Shown here: positions 1 through 9,157 of the stretch, one piece after another
How the letters are laid out: each line of letters opens with the position of its first letter
Position numbering within the stretch: the first letter of the stretch is position 1
Source of the DNA: SHAN690 sp023262195
GTDB lineage: Bacteria; Bacteroidota; Bacteroidia; Flavobacteriales_G; Salibacteraceae
Length of the DNA stretch: 64,000 nt
Reading direction: 5' to 3'
Assembly (NCBI GenBank): GCA_038142005.1
Contig: JAYQJE010000005.1
Coordinates: forward strand, 170,863 to 234,862
Made by a program: the position numbers and the translations under genes
Notes under the pieces: generated by a model
Seen by the model: only the letters and a program-made list of their open reading frames with translations
What the model was told of the DNA's origin: nothing
The model's database searches: none

Positions 1-108
1 GCGTTTGAATTCCATTTGTTTCAAAAGCTTGCTGAGAGCGAGAATGGCAAAGTAATTATTACCAATGGCAAAACTCCATTTTTGGTAGAAGGTATGGGGT
101 CTGATTAG
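1..108 (+). CDS. C-terminal end of a protein cut by the window edge, possibly SPFH/prohibitin-like
   Basis: Frame 1 is open from the first base to a TAG at 106-108 and gives 35 residues ending KTPFLVEGMGSD. The preceding residues (FQKLAESENGKVII) are charged and helical and then turn to a short beta-like tail, which resembles the C-terminus of SPFH/prohibitin-type membrane scaffold proteins of Bacteroidota, but the fragment is too short to prove this. A strong terminator 26 bases downstream supports this being a real gene end. The identity is a guess from composition only. Confidence 0.4.
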   Translation, partial: AFEFHLFQKLAESENGKVIITNGKTPFLVEGMGSD

Positions 109-133
109 GGTGTAATCCAATCAAAACACAACT

Positions 134-172
134 AAATGCCATGAGTGTTGTTGATCACTTATGGCATTTTTT
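134..172 (+). terminator. Rho-independent terminator of the upstream gene
   Basis: The arm AAATGCCATGAGTG (134-147) pairs with CACTTATGGCATTT (156-169), giving a 14-base stem with one G-U pair and an 8-base loop. The right arm runs directly into a run of six T at 167-172. It sits 26 bases after the TAG of the partial gene. The stem contains the ATG at 161, so a translation start there is unlikely. Confidence 0.85.
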
Positions 173-196
173 GATCATAATATCCCCAATAAAAAA

Positions 197-577
197 ATGG
201 AAGACCTCAAGCTTTCCGCCATTGGTGAGGCATATGATGTTTGGGAATTGGTGAAAATGCCCCCAGTGCGGTCGGGTAACTTGATTATTCATGAGATGCA
301 TGTGGAAGGATTGGCGTTCAATGCAGCCAATGCGAATCTCTGGCATTGTAATATTGAAATACGAAAAAAGGGAGTGGATATTCACTTCAGAAATGGTGAC
401 GGCCACTTCTCGTGGGTTGTGCCATTCTATCGACTCAGTATGTTTCAGTCAGAGCACTTGACCATTCATTCTAACGGATTCTTTGTGAGGTTGAAAAATG
501 GCTATACGCTGAAATCTAACTTTTTTCAACTACTGATATCCAAAAAAAACGAAACGCTGAATCGGCACAAGCCATAG
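197..577 (+). CDS. Conserved hypothetical protein, about 126 aa
   Basis: I do not recognise a named domain. The protein is soluble, with alternating beta-like segments and many aromatic and histidine residues (LIIHEMHVEGLAF, HFSWVVPFYRLSMF, HLTIHSNGFFVRL), and no signal peptide or membrane segment. I chose the ATG at 197 (MEDLKLSAIGEAYDVWELV) because an earlier in-frame ATG at 161 lies in the terminator stem of the upstream gene. It stands alone between that terminator and the convergent ABC1 kinase gene. Proteins of this look occur as short single-domain hypotheticals in Flavobacteriales; no function can be given. Confidence 0.6.
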   Translation: MEDLKLSAIGEAYDVWELVKMPPVRSGNLIIHEMHVEGLAFNAANANLWHCNIEIRKKGVDIHFRNGDGHFSWVVPFYRLSMFQSEHLTIHSNGFFVRLKNGYTLKSNFFQLLISKKNETLNRHKP

Positions 578-809
578 CTTCCAAAATTTATTGATCATGT
601 AAGGTTCTGTCGTTTTATTCGAAGGCATGCATAGGCTAAATGCGGTGATATAAATCAGTTTGATCTAATTGATGCATCACTTGGCATAAAGTTTAACATG
701 GCTTCTTTTGTTTCGATTCAATCGTTATGGGTGACCACATTGTAAACAAAGAGTCGAGACGCAACTTCTAAGAGCGAACTTTATCAAAATGAACGTTGGT
801 GGAAGAGTG

Positions 810-2135
810 CTAGGCGCTCTTCTTAAGAGGATGGTTAGATATCACATTACTGGTATCAATGACTGCCTTGAGTTGATTAAGCAACTGATAAAGACCAAAA
901 TATGTCCGATTGAAGTACACAAAGTGTTTTGATCCTGATGCCGATAACCCTCTCATTTCGGGGTTTCTGCTTAGGGCCTCGCCTTTCTCATAAATCTCCT
1001 TAAAGTAATTGTCATCTGCAAAGTCAAACCGATCAGATAGCAGAGGCCTGCCTGCCAGCTCAAACATTTCAGGGAAGGTGGATAGGATAAGTTCTCTTTC
1101 CTTTATGCTTGCATTCGGATCATAGAGTCCAAGTTCCACAAGCGCCCTTCTAAACTCTAGAGAGTCCATCTCATCACCATTTTTCAGAAGCTTGATATAA
1201 CTCTGGTAAAAATCATCTGGAAGCTCCTTAACACACCCAAAATCAATTACGGCTAACTTTTCTTCGGGAGTTATGATGAAATTTCCAGGGTGTGGGTCAG
1301 CGTGCATCACTCGTAAATTGTGAATTTGATGCTGGTAGAAATCCCATAAGGCTTGGCCTATTTTATTGCGTTTTTTCTGGCTAGGATTGGTCTTTAGCCA
1401 GTCGATCAAACCCATACCATCAACCCAACTCATAGTTATCACCCGTTTTCCAGAGAGGTTAGGCATAAAGTCAGGAAAAACCACGTTCTTCAAATCATCG
1501 CACTCATCAATGATGCGAAATGCGTTTCGCATCTCTTGCTTATAGTTGGTTTCCTCCATCAATTTAGATTCGACCTCATCCAAGTATGGTTGAATTTCCT
1601 TCTTTTTCAAACCAAACATTTTGATGGCGAATGGCGCCACCATACTTATATCACTTTTCAAGCTGTCGGCTACTCCGGGATACTGCAACTTTATGGCGTA
1701 TTTCTTTCCTTCGAGTGTTCCCTGATGCACTTGACCAATTGAGGCGGCATTAACCGCATCTCTGGTAAATTCATCAAATATTTCTTCGGGATATTGTCCT
1801 ACTTCTTTCTTAAAAGTTTTACGAATAAGAGGGTAAGAAAGCGGAGTAACTCGATTTTGAGCCATGGCAAACTGCTCTGTGTATGCTTTCGGCAAAATCT
1901 GGTCTCCTAAACTCAGCATCTGCGCCATCTTGAGAGGCCCGCCTTTTAATTCACTGAAAGCTTCATACACATCGCGGGCATTGGCAGTGTCTAAACTATC
2001 TTGTGATTCTGACTTATCTACCAATCGCTTGGCGTAGTGCTTTATATAGTTGGCTCCAACCTTCGCGCCTGCGTTGGCAAGTTTGCCGGCTCGCCCCAGT
2101 TTTGATACCGCAATCTTATTTTGATTCTCTTTCAT
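810..2135 (-). CDS. ABC1/AarF (UbiB) family atypical kinase
   Basis: The 441-residue protein has the hallmarks of the ABC1 atypical kinase family. In order these are a lysine/glutamine motif near residues 65-75 (GGPLKMAQMLSLG), the alanine-rich nucleotide loop NAASIGQVHQG near 130, the ATP-binding lysine in YAIKLQYPG, the catalytic HADPHPGNF near 280 and VIDFGCVKEL as the DFG equivalent. The family works in ubiquinone/isoprenoid lipid metabolism in several bacteria; the substrate here is unknown. It overlaps the upstream TetR-type gene by four bases (ATGA), so the two are probably one translationally coupled operon. There is no transmembrane segment at the C-terminus, unlike E. coli UbiB, which fits the shorter Bacteroidota form. 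Confidence 0.88.
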   Translation of the reverse strand: MKENQNKIAVSKLGRAGKLANAGAKVGANYIKHYAKRLVDKSESQDSLDTANARDVYEAFSELKGGPLKMAQMLSLGDQILPKAYTEQFAMAQNRVTPLSYPLIRKTFKKEVGQYPEEIFDEFTRDAVNAASIGQVHQGTLEGKKYAIKLQYPGVADSLKSDISMVAPFAIKMFGLKKKEIQPYLDEVESKLMEETNYKQEMRNAFRIIDECDDLKNVVFPDFMPNLSGKRVITMSWVDGMGLIDWLKTNPSQKKRNKIGQALWDFYQHQIHNLRVMHADPHPGNFIITPEEKLAVIDFGCVKELPDDFYQSYIKLLKNGDEMDSLEFRRALVELGLYDPNASIKERELILSTFPEMFELAGRPLLSDRFDFADDNYFKEIYEKGEALSRNPEMRGLSASGSKHFVYFNRTYFGLYQLLNQLKAVIDTSNVISNHPLKKSA

Positions 2136-2794
2136 CCTAATCCCAAGTAAACACCTCGTTTTTTCCTAGTTGCCATAAACTTTCCGAGGTCGAAAATGCT
2201 TTGCAACGTGCTTGTATCGGTCAATCGAAAGAGTAAATCGCTGGTTTTCTCTATAAAGGCATCGGTATCCTGCTTGTCTTCGCTTTTGTCTCTTAAGTAA
2301 AAAATGATGACCCCGAGCGCATGATTGGTCAGCGCAGCTTTTTTGGGATTGATACTGATTTTATCAAACACTTCAGTCATCTTACCATCGGTGCGTATCG
2401 CTACAAAATCCTGCTTGTTAAGCACGTACATGAATTTGGAGGTGAAGGTGCTTGAGCTTTTTTTATGTTCGATGAATTCATGCAAAAAGGCCTCGTCTTT
2501 TGACATAGATTCAATCAAAAGATACAAGAAGGCGATGTGTCGATCTTTTGGATCCCATTCGTCCGCTTGTTTATCCTTTACAAGCAGGTCGTTTGCATTC
2601 TTGAAGTACCAGAGTAGGAGGGCAACCTCAAGTTATTCGAGACTTTTAAAATGCTTTTTAAATTCAATGAAATCTACTTGGCCATATTCGGCCAACTCCA
2701 TGATAAATTGGGGTAGCTTGCCTTTAGAGCTTACATATTTCTTGTAATGATTTATGAGCTCAATTCGCGGATCTGTCTTTTTCTTCTTTCCCAT
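2132..2794 (-). CDS. TetR-type transcriptional regulator interrupted by one in-frame stop
   Basis: Read from the ATG at 2794 the frame gives MGKKKKTDPRIELINHYKKY and continues unbroken in the same frame to 2132, except for a TAA at 2633-2635 after HFKSLE. With the stop skipped the product is 220 residues, the normal size of a TetR regulator. The N-terminal part has the look of the HTH region (FIMELAEYGQVDFIEFKKHF) and the rest is an all-helical ligand/dimer domain. The TetR-ABC1 kinase pair is a familiar Bacteroidota arrangement, and the two genes overlap by ATGA. A single base change or sequencing error is the simplest explanation of the stop. Assignment to TetR rests on size, helical layout and context. 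Confidence 0.6.
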
Positions 2795-2872
2795 AATTCA
2801 TGTTGCGTTATTGAAAAGAAACAGTTTGATCAACGGTTTGTTGCTCGGCACGCTATTATTTGTGTCTAGCTG

Positions 2873-3694
2873 TTATCCAAGGGCCACGTCTAAGACCATC
2901 ATGACTAAGAATCCACCGATGAAACCCAAGGTGGATATATCTGTGTATTTGTCTAGTTGAGCTTCGGGTACAACTTCCTCTATCACTACATAAATCATTG
3001 CGCCCGCAGCGAAGGCAAGAGCATAGGGAAGTATTGGCTCAAAGTAAATTACCAACGCAGCGCCCAAAACACCAGCAATAGGTTCTACGATAGCACTCAG
3101 CTGACCATACCAAAATGATCGAAACCTCGACACGCCTTGTCTTCTCAACGGCATAGACACTGCAATACCTTCTGGAAAATTCTGAATTCCAATTCCTATG
3201 GCTAAGGCCACGGCAGCTCCGATGCTTGCGCCTTCAAAACCTGCAGCCACCCCTCCAAACAAAACGCCCACGGCTAAGCCCTCGGGTATATTGTGAATGG
3301 TAATTGCCAATACAAGAAGGGTAGTTCGATGCCAATTGGTTTCTGGCCCTTCCGCATCTTCACGCTTGAAATTGATGTGCAAATGCGGCATTAGCTTGTC
3401 CAATGCGAAAAGAAACAAAGCGCCACTGCCAAAACCAACGGCTGCCGGCAACCAACCCGGGGTGCCATTAGCCTCAGCCATTTCAATGGCTGGGGCCAGC
3501 AACGACCAATAACTGGCAGCAATCATAACACCGCCTGTAAATCCGAGCATACCATCGAGTACGGCACGATTCATCGTTCTAAATAGAAAAACGAAGGAAG
3601 ATCCAAAGGCCGTGAGCAACCAGGTAAAAGTGGTGGCCAAAAAGGCAGCCCAAATGGGGTCCATTGATCCCAAATAATCAAGCAAGTGGTTCAT
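2873..3694 (-). CDS. ZIP family divalent metal transporter
   Basis: This is a 273-residue integral membrane protein with about eight hydrophobic helices. The two metal-binding helices of the ZIP family are clear: HNIPEG at 134-139 and QNFPEG at 171-176. A histidine-bearing loop (MPHLHINF) lies near 103-110, where ZIP proteins often have a variable metal-binding loop. It imports zinc, iron or manganese across the inner membrane in family members studied so far. Its ATG overlaps the stop of the DtxR-type repressor by one base (TAATG), so repressor and importer are made from one transcript. This pairing, with a TonB receptor across the divergent promoter, argues for a manganese or iron role, though zinc cannot be excluded. 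Confidence 0.9.
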   Translation of the reverse strand: MNHLLDYLGSMDPIWAAFLATTFTWLLTAFGSSFVFLFRTMNRAVLDGMLGFTGGVMIAASYWSLLAPAIEMAEANGTPGWLPAAVGFGSGALFLFALDKLMPHLHINFKREDAEGPETNWHRTTLLVLAITIHNIPEGLAVGVLFGGVAAGFEGASIGAAVALAIGIGIQNFPEGIAVSMPLRRQGVSRFRSFWYGQLSAIVEPIAGVLGAALVIYFEPILPYALAFAAGAMIYVVIEEVVPEAQLDKYTDISTLGFIGGFLVMMVLDVALG

Positions 3695-4350
3695 TATGCA
3701 GTTTTAACGTAAAGGTTTTTACAAACTTGTTGACTCAAAGTGATGGATTTTCCTCGCATCTCTACGACACGAGATTTGTCATAATCAAATATTGACGTTA
3801 CAGTAAGCTCATGGCCAAGTTGAATGTTTTGATTGTCAAGAAATTGCAGGAATGAGCTTGAGCTATCTTTTACTCCGGTGACAACGGCCTTGTCTCCTGG
3901 AGTGAGTTCTGCCAAGGGAAGTTGATCCCTTCGGTGTATCACCCCATCACGATCGGGTATCGGATCACCATGCGGATCGAACTTTGGATTATCAAGGAAG
4001 TCATCCAACCTGTTGACTAGTTCACTTGATTCAATATGTTCTAATTCCTCTGCGATGTCATGAACTTCATCCCAGCTAAACGCCAATTTTTCCACTAAAA
4101 ACACCTCCCACAGCCTGTGTCTTCTAATAATGCTTACAGCTAGTTCTTCACCCTTTTTTGTGAGTTGCACTGCGTGATACTTTTTGTAATTAATCAGCAT
4201 GAGGCTGTCTAATTTTTTGAGCATATCGCTGACGGTAGCCGCTTTTATACCCAATTGCTCGCCAATCGCATTGGTGGTGGCACCATCCTTCACTTTGTTG
4301 TTAAGTTGAAAGATTGCCTTCAAATAGTTTTCTACCGCGTTTGAAGCCAT
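3694..4350 (-). CDS. DtxR/MntR family metal-dependent transcriptional repressor
   Basis: The 218 residues show an N-terminal winged helix (VENYLKAIFQL, then GIKAATVSDMLKKLD as the recognition region), a dimerisation domain with the family-typical RRHRLWEVFLVEKL and an EVHDIAEELEHIES metal-ligand helix, and a C-terminal FeoA/SH3-like domain from about residue 148 (LTPGDKAVVTGV). Such repressors bind DNA when loaded with Mn(II) or Fe(II). The gene is followed by the coupled ZIP gene and is divergent from a TonB receptor. A near-consensus DtxR box lies in the 85-base divergent gap, with a TAATTTTG promoter element for this gene at 4361-4368 (minus strand). MntR versus iron regulator cannot be decided from sequence alone. 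Confidence 0.9.
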   Translation of the reverse strand: MASNAVENYLKAIFQLNNKVKDGATTNAIGEQLGIKAATVSDMLKKLDSLMLINYKKYHAVQLTKKGEELAVSIIRRHRLWEVFLVEKLAFSWDEVHDIAEELEHIESSELVNRLDDFLDNPKFDPHGDPIPDRDGVIHRRDQLPLAELTPGDKAVVTGVKDSSSSFLQFLDNQNIQLGHELTVTSIFDYDKSRVVEMRGKSITLSQQVCKNLYVKTA

Positions 4351-4360
4351 AAATCAAAAA

Positions 4361-4368
4361 CAAAATTA
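4361..4368 (-). promoter_or_regulatory. Bacteroidota -7 promoter element for the DtxR-type gene
   Basis: On the minus strand the octamer TAATTTTG fits the TAnnTTTG consensus and lies 11 bases before the ATG at 4350. A half operator, TTAGGCT, lies just upstream of it at about 4379-4385, so repression of the gene by its own product is plausible. The -33 element is not clear. Confidence 0.45.
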
Positions 4369-4392
4369 AACCTTTTGAGTTAGGCTGAATAT

Positions 4393-4414
4393 ATTTTTAG
4401 GTAAGCCTAAAAAT
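4393..4414. promoter_or_regulatory. DtxR/MntR operator (metal box)
   Basis: A perfect inverted repeat: ATTTTTAGG (4393-4401), spacer TAAG, CCTAAAAAT (4406-4414). The core TTAGGTAAGCCTAA matches the DtxR box consensus TTAGGTTAGCCTAA at all but one position. It lies between the divergent DtxR-family gene and the TonB receptor, directly upstream of a TAGATTTG -7 element at 4420-4427. Metal-loaded repressor bound here would cover the -33 region of the receptor promoter and also sit upstream of the repressor gene. Confidence 0.8.
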
Positions 4415-4419
4415 TAAAT

Positions 4420-4427
4420 TAGATTTG
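4420..4427 (+). promoter_or_regulatory. Bacteroidota -7 promoter element of the TonB receptor gene
   Basis: TAGATTTG is an exact match to TAnnTTTG. It ends only 8 bases before the ATG at 4436, which predicts a very short or absent 5' leader. It lies 5 bases downstream of the DtxR box, so repressor and RNA polymerase would compete for the site. Confidence 0.5.
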
Positions 4428-4435
4428 CCTTCCAA

Positions 4436-6808
4436 ATGAGCCGAAATAACATCTTTATCTGGGCTTTAATTGTTTTAAGCCAACCCGTCTTCGCGCAGAC
4501 TTCAAATGTGACAGGGAAAATTATTAGTCATGGAGAGACTGTGCCTTTTGCTAATGTTATTCTCACAGGTACTCAGTTTGGCACATCGGCAGATGTCAAT
4601 GGAGCTTTTGTCCTCACGAATGTACCCGCAGGAAAGTACCAGCTTCAAACAAGCGCAGTTGGCTATATACCAGCACGAGACTCGGTTTCGATCAGAGAGG
4701 GAGAAGATGTAATAATCGATTTCGAGCTTAAAGAAGACGTATTGAGCTTGTCTCAAGTGGTAGTTACGGGCTCTCGAAATCAAATTGAACAATACAATTC
4801 TCCAGTTATTGTAAGCACCATAGGTACTCGAACTTTTGAAGCAACCCAGTCTTTAAATATTGCCGAAGGGTTGAGTTTCTCGCCTGGTCTCAGGGTCGAG
4901 AATAACTGCCAAAACTGTGGTTTTACGCAGCTTCGAATGAATGGACTAGATGGCCCTTACTCTCAAATATTGATCAACAGCCGCCCGGTTTTTTCCGCAC
5001 TTGCGGGAGTTTACGGATTGGAAATGCTGCCATCAACTATGGTAGACAGAGTAGAAGTAGTGCGTGGTGGTGGTTCTGTTCTTTATGGAGGTAACGCCAT
5101 CGCTGGCACCGTAAACATAATCACCAAAGACCCTTTTGAAAACAGTTTTGAAGTTGGTATTAATCAGTCATTTATTGATGCAGTTGACCCAGACCGCACC
5201 GTTAACTTTAATGGTTCTCTCGTTTCTGATGATTTGAATAAAGGCATTACATTTTTTGGTTTCAACCGATTTAGAAATCCATGGGATGCCAATGGTGATG
5301 GGTTTTCTGAAATCGTGGCACTCCAAAACAACACCTTTGGTTTTGATGCATTCTATAACATTAATGATCAGACTAGACTCGATTTAGGCGCATATTATAT
5401 CAATGAATACAGACGAGGTGGAAATAAATTTCACTTATTCCCTCATCAAACCGACATCACAGAACAGCTTGAGCATAACATATTGAGCACGAACATTGGT
5501 TTGGAACGCAGAAGCACCAATAACAAACATAAGATTGGGCTCTATGGCTCGTTGCAGCATGTTGAGAGAGAAAGCTATTATGGTGGTGGCGGCAGGGTAA
5601 TTAGCGAGGGAGACTCCTTGACCAGTGATGACATTACAGCCATAAATGCATATGGGAGTTCTCAGGATATAGCTACCGTAAGCGGTTTGCAATACACTTT
5701 TGTGATGATTTCAAAGGTTATGCTAACTACCGGTTCTGAGTATACATACAACAAGGTCGTAGATGAGATGCCAGGCTATGGTCGATTGATTGATCAGAAC
5801 GTTGGAACGTGGGGCACGTTCGCAGAATTGGAAATTAAGCCAATTGAGAAGTTGACATTGCTTGCTGGTGGCAGATTTGATCAATTAAATATTTCAGGAC
5901 AGTATGATTTAGAGGGGCAGAGCTTTACGAATGATCAGATAATCAATGTGTTAGTGCCAAGAGCTTCGGCTATGTACAAGCTGAAAGAAAATTTAAAACT
6001 GAGAGCTTCATTTGCTCAAGGATATCGCGGCCCGCAAGCATTTAACGAAGATCTACATATTGAAACCGTTGGAGGTGCAGCTCGGTTTATCCAGATTAAC
6101 CCTGATTTAGAGGTCGAGCGCTCCAACAGTGCATTGCTCTCAATCAATTATGATAAGTACATTGGTAAAACCCAAATGAATTTTGTGGTAGAAGGGTTTT
6201 ACACCGAACTGATCAATCCTTTCATTTTTGCAGATCAGCAAGAATTGCCAAGTGGTATAGCTGTGATCAGTAAACGAAATGGAGATGGAGCCGTAGTTAA
6301 TGGGGTAAATCTTGAAGCCAATGTAGCTTTCGGAAGCAAACTGATTTTACAGTCTGGTGCCACTTTCCAGTCTGCCAACTACGTGGTTGAAGAGGAAATC
6401 TGGTCTTCTGACCCTGCTGATGGCACGCCAGCCACAACTACAGATAAGCTATTGCGCACGCCAGACGCCTATGGTTATTACTCGCTTTTATACAACCCGA
6501 CAGAGTATTTGTCGATTGCTTACTCTGGGGTTTTGACTGGCCCGATGGATGTGCCACATGTAATTGACGTCAGTAACGAAAGAACAGTAATTAAACGAAC
6601 CTCTGCATTCTTCGAGAACAACATTAAGTTATCCTACACCATTAAGACCAGCAAACAGTTTGCGCTGGAACTGTTTGGTGGAGTTCAAAACATTTTTAAT
6701 AGCTATCAGGACGACTTTGATGTCGGTGCTGATCGTGACGCGGGCTATGTGTACGGACCGCTCCGTCCAAGAACATATTTCATGGGGCTAAAGTTTGGAA
6801 TGAACTAG
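4436..6808 (+). CDS. TonB-dependent outer-membrane receptor, probably for a metal or metal chelate
   Basis: The 790 residues begin with a signal peptide (IWALIVLSQPVFAQ), then a carboxypeptidase-regulatory-like domain (GKIISHGETVPFANVILTG) at about 25-105, a plug domain at about 110-235 (VVVTGSR, RMNGLDGPYSQILINSRPV, VEVVRGGGSVLYGGNAIAGT) and a beta barrel ending in the aromatic strand PRTYFMGLKFGMN. A CQNCG pair in the plug (near residue 158) is typical of one metal-related subgroup of these receptors. TonB receptors take up iron chelates, cobalamin, metals or glycans. Here there is no SusD partner, and the DtxR box upstream points to metal uptake under control of the divergent repressor. 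The exact ligand is inferred, not shown. Confidence 0.9.
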   Translation: MSRNNIFIWALIVLSQPVFAQTSNVTGKIISHGETVPFANVILTGTQFGTSADVNGAFVLTNVPAGKYQLQTSAVGYIPARDSVSIREGEDVIIDFELKEDVLSLSQVVVTGSRNQIEQYNSPVIVSTIGTRTFEATQSLNIAEGLSFSPGLRVENNCQNCGFTQLRMNGLDGPYSQILINSRPVFSALAGVYGLEMLPSTMVDRVEVVRGGGSVLYGGNAIAGTVNIITKDPFENSFEVGINQSFIDAVDPDRTVNFNGSLVSDDLNKGITFFGFNRFRNPWDANGDGFSEIVALQNNTFGFDAFYNINDQTRLDLGAYYINEYRRGGNKFHLFPHQTDITEQLEHNILSTNIGLERRSTNNKHKIGLYGSLQHVERESYYGGGGRVISEGDSLTSDDITAINAYGSSQDIATVSGLQYTFVMISKVMLTTGSEYTYNKVVDEMPGYGRLIDQNVGTWGTFAELEIKPIEKLTLLAGGRFDQLNISGQYDLEGQSFTNDQIINVLVPRASAMYKLKENLKLRASFAQGYRGPQAFNEDLHIETVGGAARFIQINPDLEVERSNSALLSINYDKYIGKTQMNFVVEGFYTELINPFIFADQQELPSGIAVISKRNGDGAVVNGVNLEANVAFGSKLILQSGATFQSANYVVEEEIWSSDPADGTPATTTDKLLRTPDAYGYYSLLYNPTEYLSIAYSGVLTGPMDVPHVIDVSNERTVIKRTSAFFENNIKLSYTIKTSKQFALELFGGVQNIFNSYQDDFDVGADRDAGYVYGPLRPRTYFMGLKFGMN

Positions 6809-6939
6809 CCGATGAGTTCCATACAGTCGATACATTCGCGTTATTCATCGATAAATTAAGGCGTTGCGACCAAATCGATATTCGGAAATCAGTTTCAATC
6901 GTCTGAATACTAATTTTATACCCAACTTAAACTTTGCGT

Positions 6940-7743
6940 ATGACCCGACTAATACTTACGTTTTTACTTGCTACCGCGTCAACTACCCTCTTCGCCCAGC
7001 CGGTGGTTACAACCAACCCCAAGAATGTTACAAATTGCATCAACTCCTGCAGTGATCTTACGGTCAAAGCAGTAGGAGATGGACTTCAATATCAATGGCA
7101 AATGGACCTTGGTGCTGGCTTCATGAACGTTTCGGGTGCTATAAACGATACATTCAACGTGTGTGACACCGGAGCAGCGGCACCATATACCATTGATTAT
7201 CGGTGTGTGGTAATTGATCAAAATGGTGACTCGGCAACTTCATTAGTTGCAACAATGAGCGTGGACTCATGCTTGCCTCCAATAGCTGATTTTACTTATA
7301 CAGTAAATGATCTTGAAGTATGTTTTACAAGCACCTCGCAAAATGCTGAAACACTGATTTGGAATTTTGGTAATGGTAAAACCAATGCAAACAATGTCAC
7401 AAGCCCATGCAGTGATTATGATGTAGTATGGCAATACGATGTATCGCTCTTCGCCTTTAACGATCATGGAAGCGATAGCGTATTGAAGACGATTAGTTTA
7501 GTTGGTTTAGACGAAGTGTCATCGACTACCAAGATTTTTCCAAACCCTGCAAGTGATGTGCTCTACATTCAGTCTATGGCACAGATTAAATCAATTAGAA
7601 TGTTCAACATCAATGGCGATGTTGTTGAAGTTGGAAGCAACAGACATCAAATTGATTTGAGTAAAGTGGCTCAAGGTTTATACACATTGGAGATAGAAAC
7701 TACAGAAGCAATAAGTCACAAGCAGATCATGGTGACTAGATAA
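6940..7743 (+). CDS. Secreted protein with Ig/PKD-like domains and a type IX secretion sorting domain
   Basis: The ATG at 6940 starts a signal peptide (MTRLILTFLLATASTTLFAQ). Two beta-sandwich parts follow: an Ig-like domain with cysteines (NCINSCSDLTV, YQWQMDLGAGF) and a PKD-like domain (PPIADFTYTVNDLEVCFTS, WNFGNG). The last 75 residues are a type A sorting domain (IFPNPASDVLYIQ, QGLYTLEIET) that sends cargo through the type IX system to the surface. Length is 267 residues. It lies between the TonB receptor and an M28 peptidase gene with only short gaps. What it binds cannot be seen. A TTG six bases upstream is a possible alternative start. Confidence 0.8.
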   Translation: MTRLILTFLLATASTTLFAQPVVTTNPKNVTNCINSCSDLTVKAVGDGLQYQWQMDLGAGFMNVSGAINDTFNVCDTGAAAPYTIDYRCVVIDQNGDSATSLVATMSVDSCLPPIADFTYTVNDLEVCFTSTSQNAETLIWNFGNGKTNANNVTSPCSDYDVVWQYDVSLFAFNDHGSDSVLKTISLVGLDEVSSTTKIFPNPASDVLYIQSMAQIKSIRMFNINGDVVEVGSNRHQIDLSKVAQGLYTLEIETTEAISHKQIMVTR

Positions 7744-7752
7744 TAGAGGTCC

Positions 7753-9152
7753 ATGAGTAAGCATTTTCTTGCTTTTCTTTTATTCTCACTGATTAGTTTC
7801 AGTTTTCAAGGTCAAGAATTACCAATTTCATCGGTCAGCGAAGATGAAGTCGCATTGGATGAAATATTTAAAAAATGCCTATCATCCTCAAGCGTTTACC
7901 CTTGGCTTGGTGAAATGTGCCTAGAAATAGGACCAAGATTGAGTGGTTCTCCTCAAGCTGAACAAGCGGTAGATTACAGCTATGACTTGATGAAAAACCT
8001 TGGGCTGAATCTGAGAAGCAACCTGTGATGGTTCCCCATTGGGTTCGAGGTGAACCTGAAAAGGCAGAAGTTACGTTTACCGATGGCAAGACACATCAAT
8101 TGCATATTCTATCCTTGGGTGGATCGATATCTACACCTGAGGGTGGATTGACAGCTGATATTGTAGAGGTGAATGATTGGGATGAGCTAGAGCAGCTTGG
8201 AGAAAAAGAAGTAAAGGGAAAGGTTGTATTCTTTAATGAGGCCATGAATGCCGAAAACCTTTACACTTTTCACAGCTACGGACATTGCGTGAAGCACCGA
8301 TGGGGCGGTGCAGTAGAGGCATCGAAGTATGGCGCAGTAGGCGTCATTGTGAGATCGCTAAGCTTGAGACTTGATACCTTTCCGCATACGGGAAGCATGA
8401 CTTATGAAAATGCAATAGACACGCTTCCAGCAGCAGCCATAAGCACTATGGATGCTGAGTTGATTTCTGAAAAACTCTCTGCTGGTGAATCTGCTAAGAT
8501 CACTTGGTCTCAACACTGTAAAACCTTTGATGAGGTCTTATCCCATAATGTGATTGGAGAAATAAAGGGTAAAACGCACCCTGAAAAAATCATTCTGTTT
8601 GGCGGGCATTTGGATAGTTGGGATGTGGGACACGGAGCACACGATGATGGGGCGGGCGTAATGCAATCATTGGCTGTTCTTGAACTTCTGCAAGAGTTAA
8701 ACTATGAACCAAATTACACGATTCGGGTTGTGTTTTTTATGAATGAAGAGAATGGATTACGTGGTGCAACAGAGTACGCACGTTTAGCTGAACAGGAAGG
8801 ACTAGAGCATGTAGCATGCATTGAGTCAGACCGGGGAGGCTTTACACCGCGTGGTTTTTATGCGGAAGGAAACCCCACACTCGTTCAACGAATCATCGAT
8901 TTAAAACCATTGCTTGAAAAGTATGGCGTCCATCAATTACAGGAAGGTGGCAGTGGTGCAGATATTAAGCCATTACAGACAGACGAGAATGTATTGATAG
9001 GTTTTGTTCCTGATAGTCAGCGATATTTTGACCATCACCATAGTGCAAACGACACTTTTGATCAAGTCAATAAGCGAGAATTAGAGCTTGGTGTAGGATC
9101 AATTACGGCACTGGTTTATATGCTCGACAAATACGGACTTGAAAGCAAGTGA
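7753..9152 (+). CDS. M28 family zinc aminopeptidase with PA-like insert, frame interrupted
   Basis: The gene starts at 7753 with a signal peptide (AFLLFSLISFSFQGQ) and shifts frame near 8005-8010: adding one base joins MKNLGL to ESEKQPVMVPHWVRG and gives 466 residues. A PA-like domain (about residues 110-250) precedes the peptidase core. All zinc ligands of family M28 are seen: His and Asp in GGHLDSWD and AHDDGAG, Glu in FMNEENGLRG, Asp in ESDRGGF and His in YFDHHHSANDT. It should be exported and cleave N-terminal residues of peptides outside the inner membrane. The frame break lies in a non-conserved stretch and looks like a lost base, not decay, because everything after it is intact. Confidence 0.82.
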
Positions 9153-9157
9153 TTACC

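Noticed and set aside
7267..7467. Several minus-strand frames inside the 7-9 kb and 44-47 kb genes
   Set aside because: They are shadows of longer genes with clear domains on the plus strand; no composition or motif supports them.
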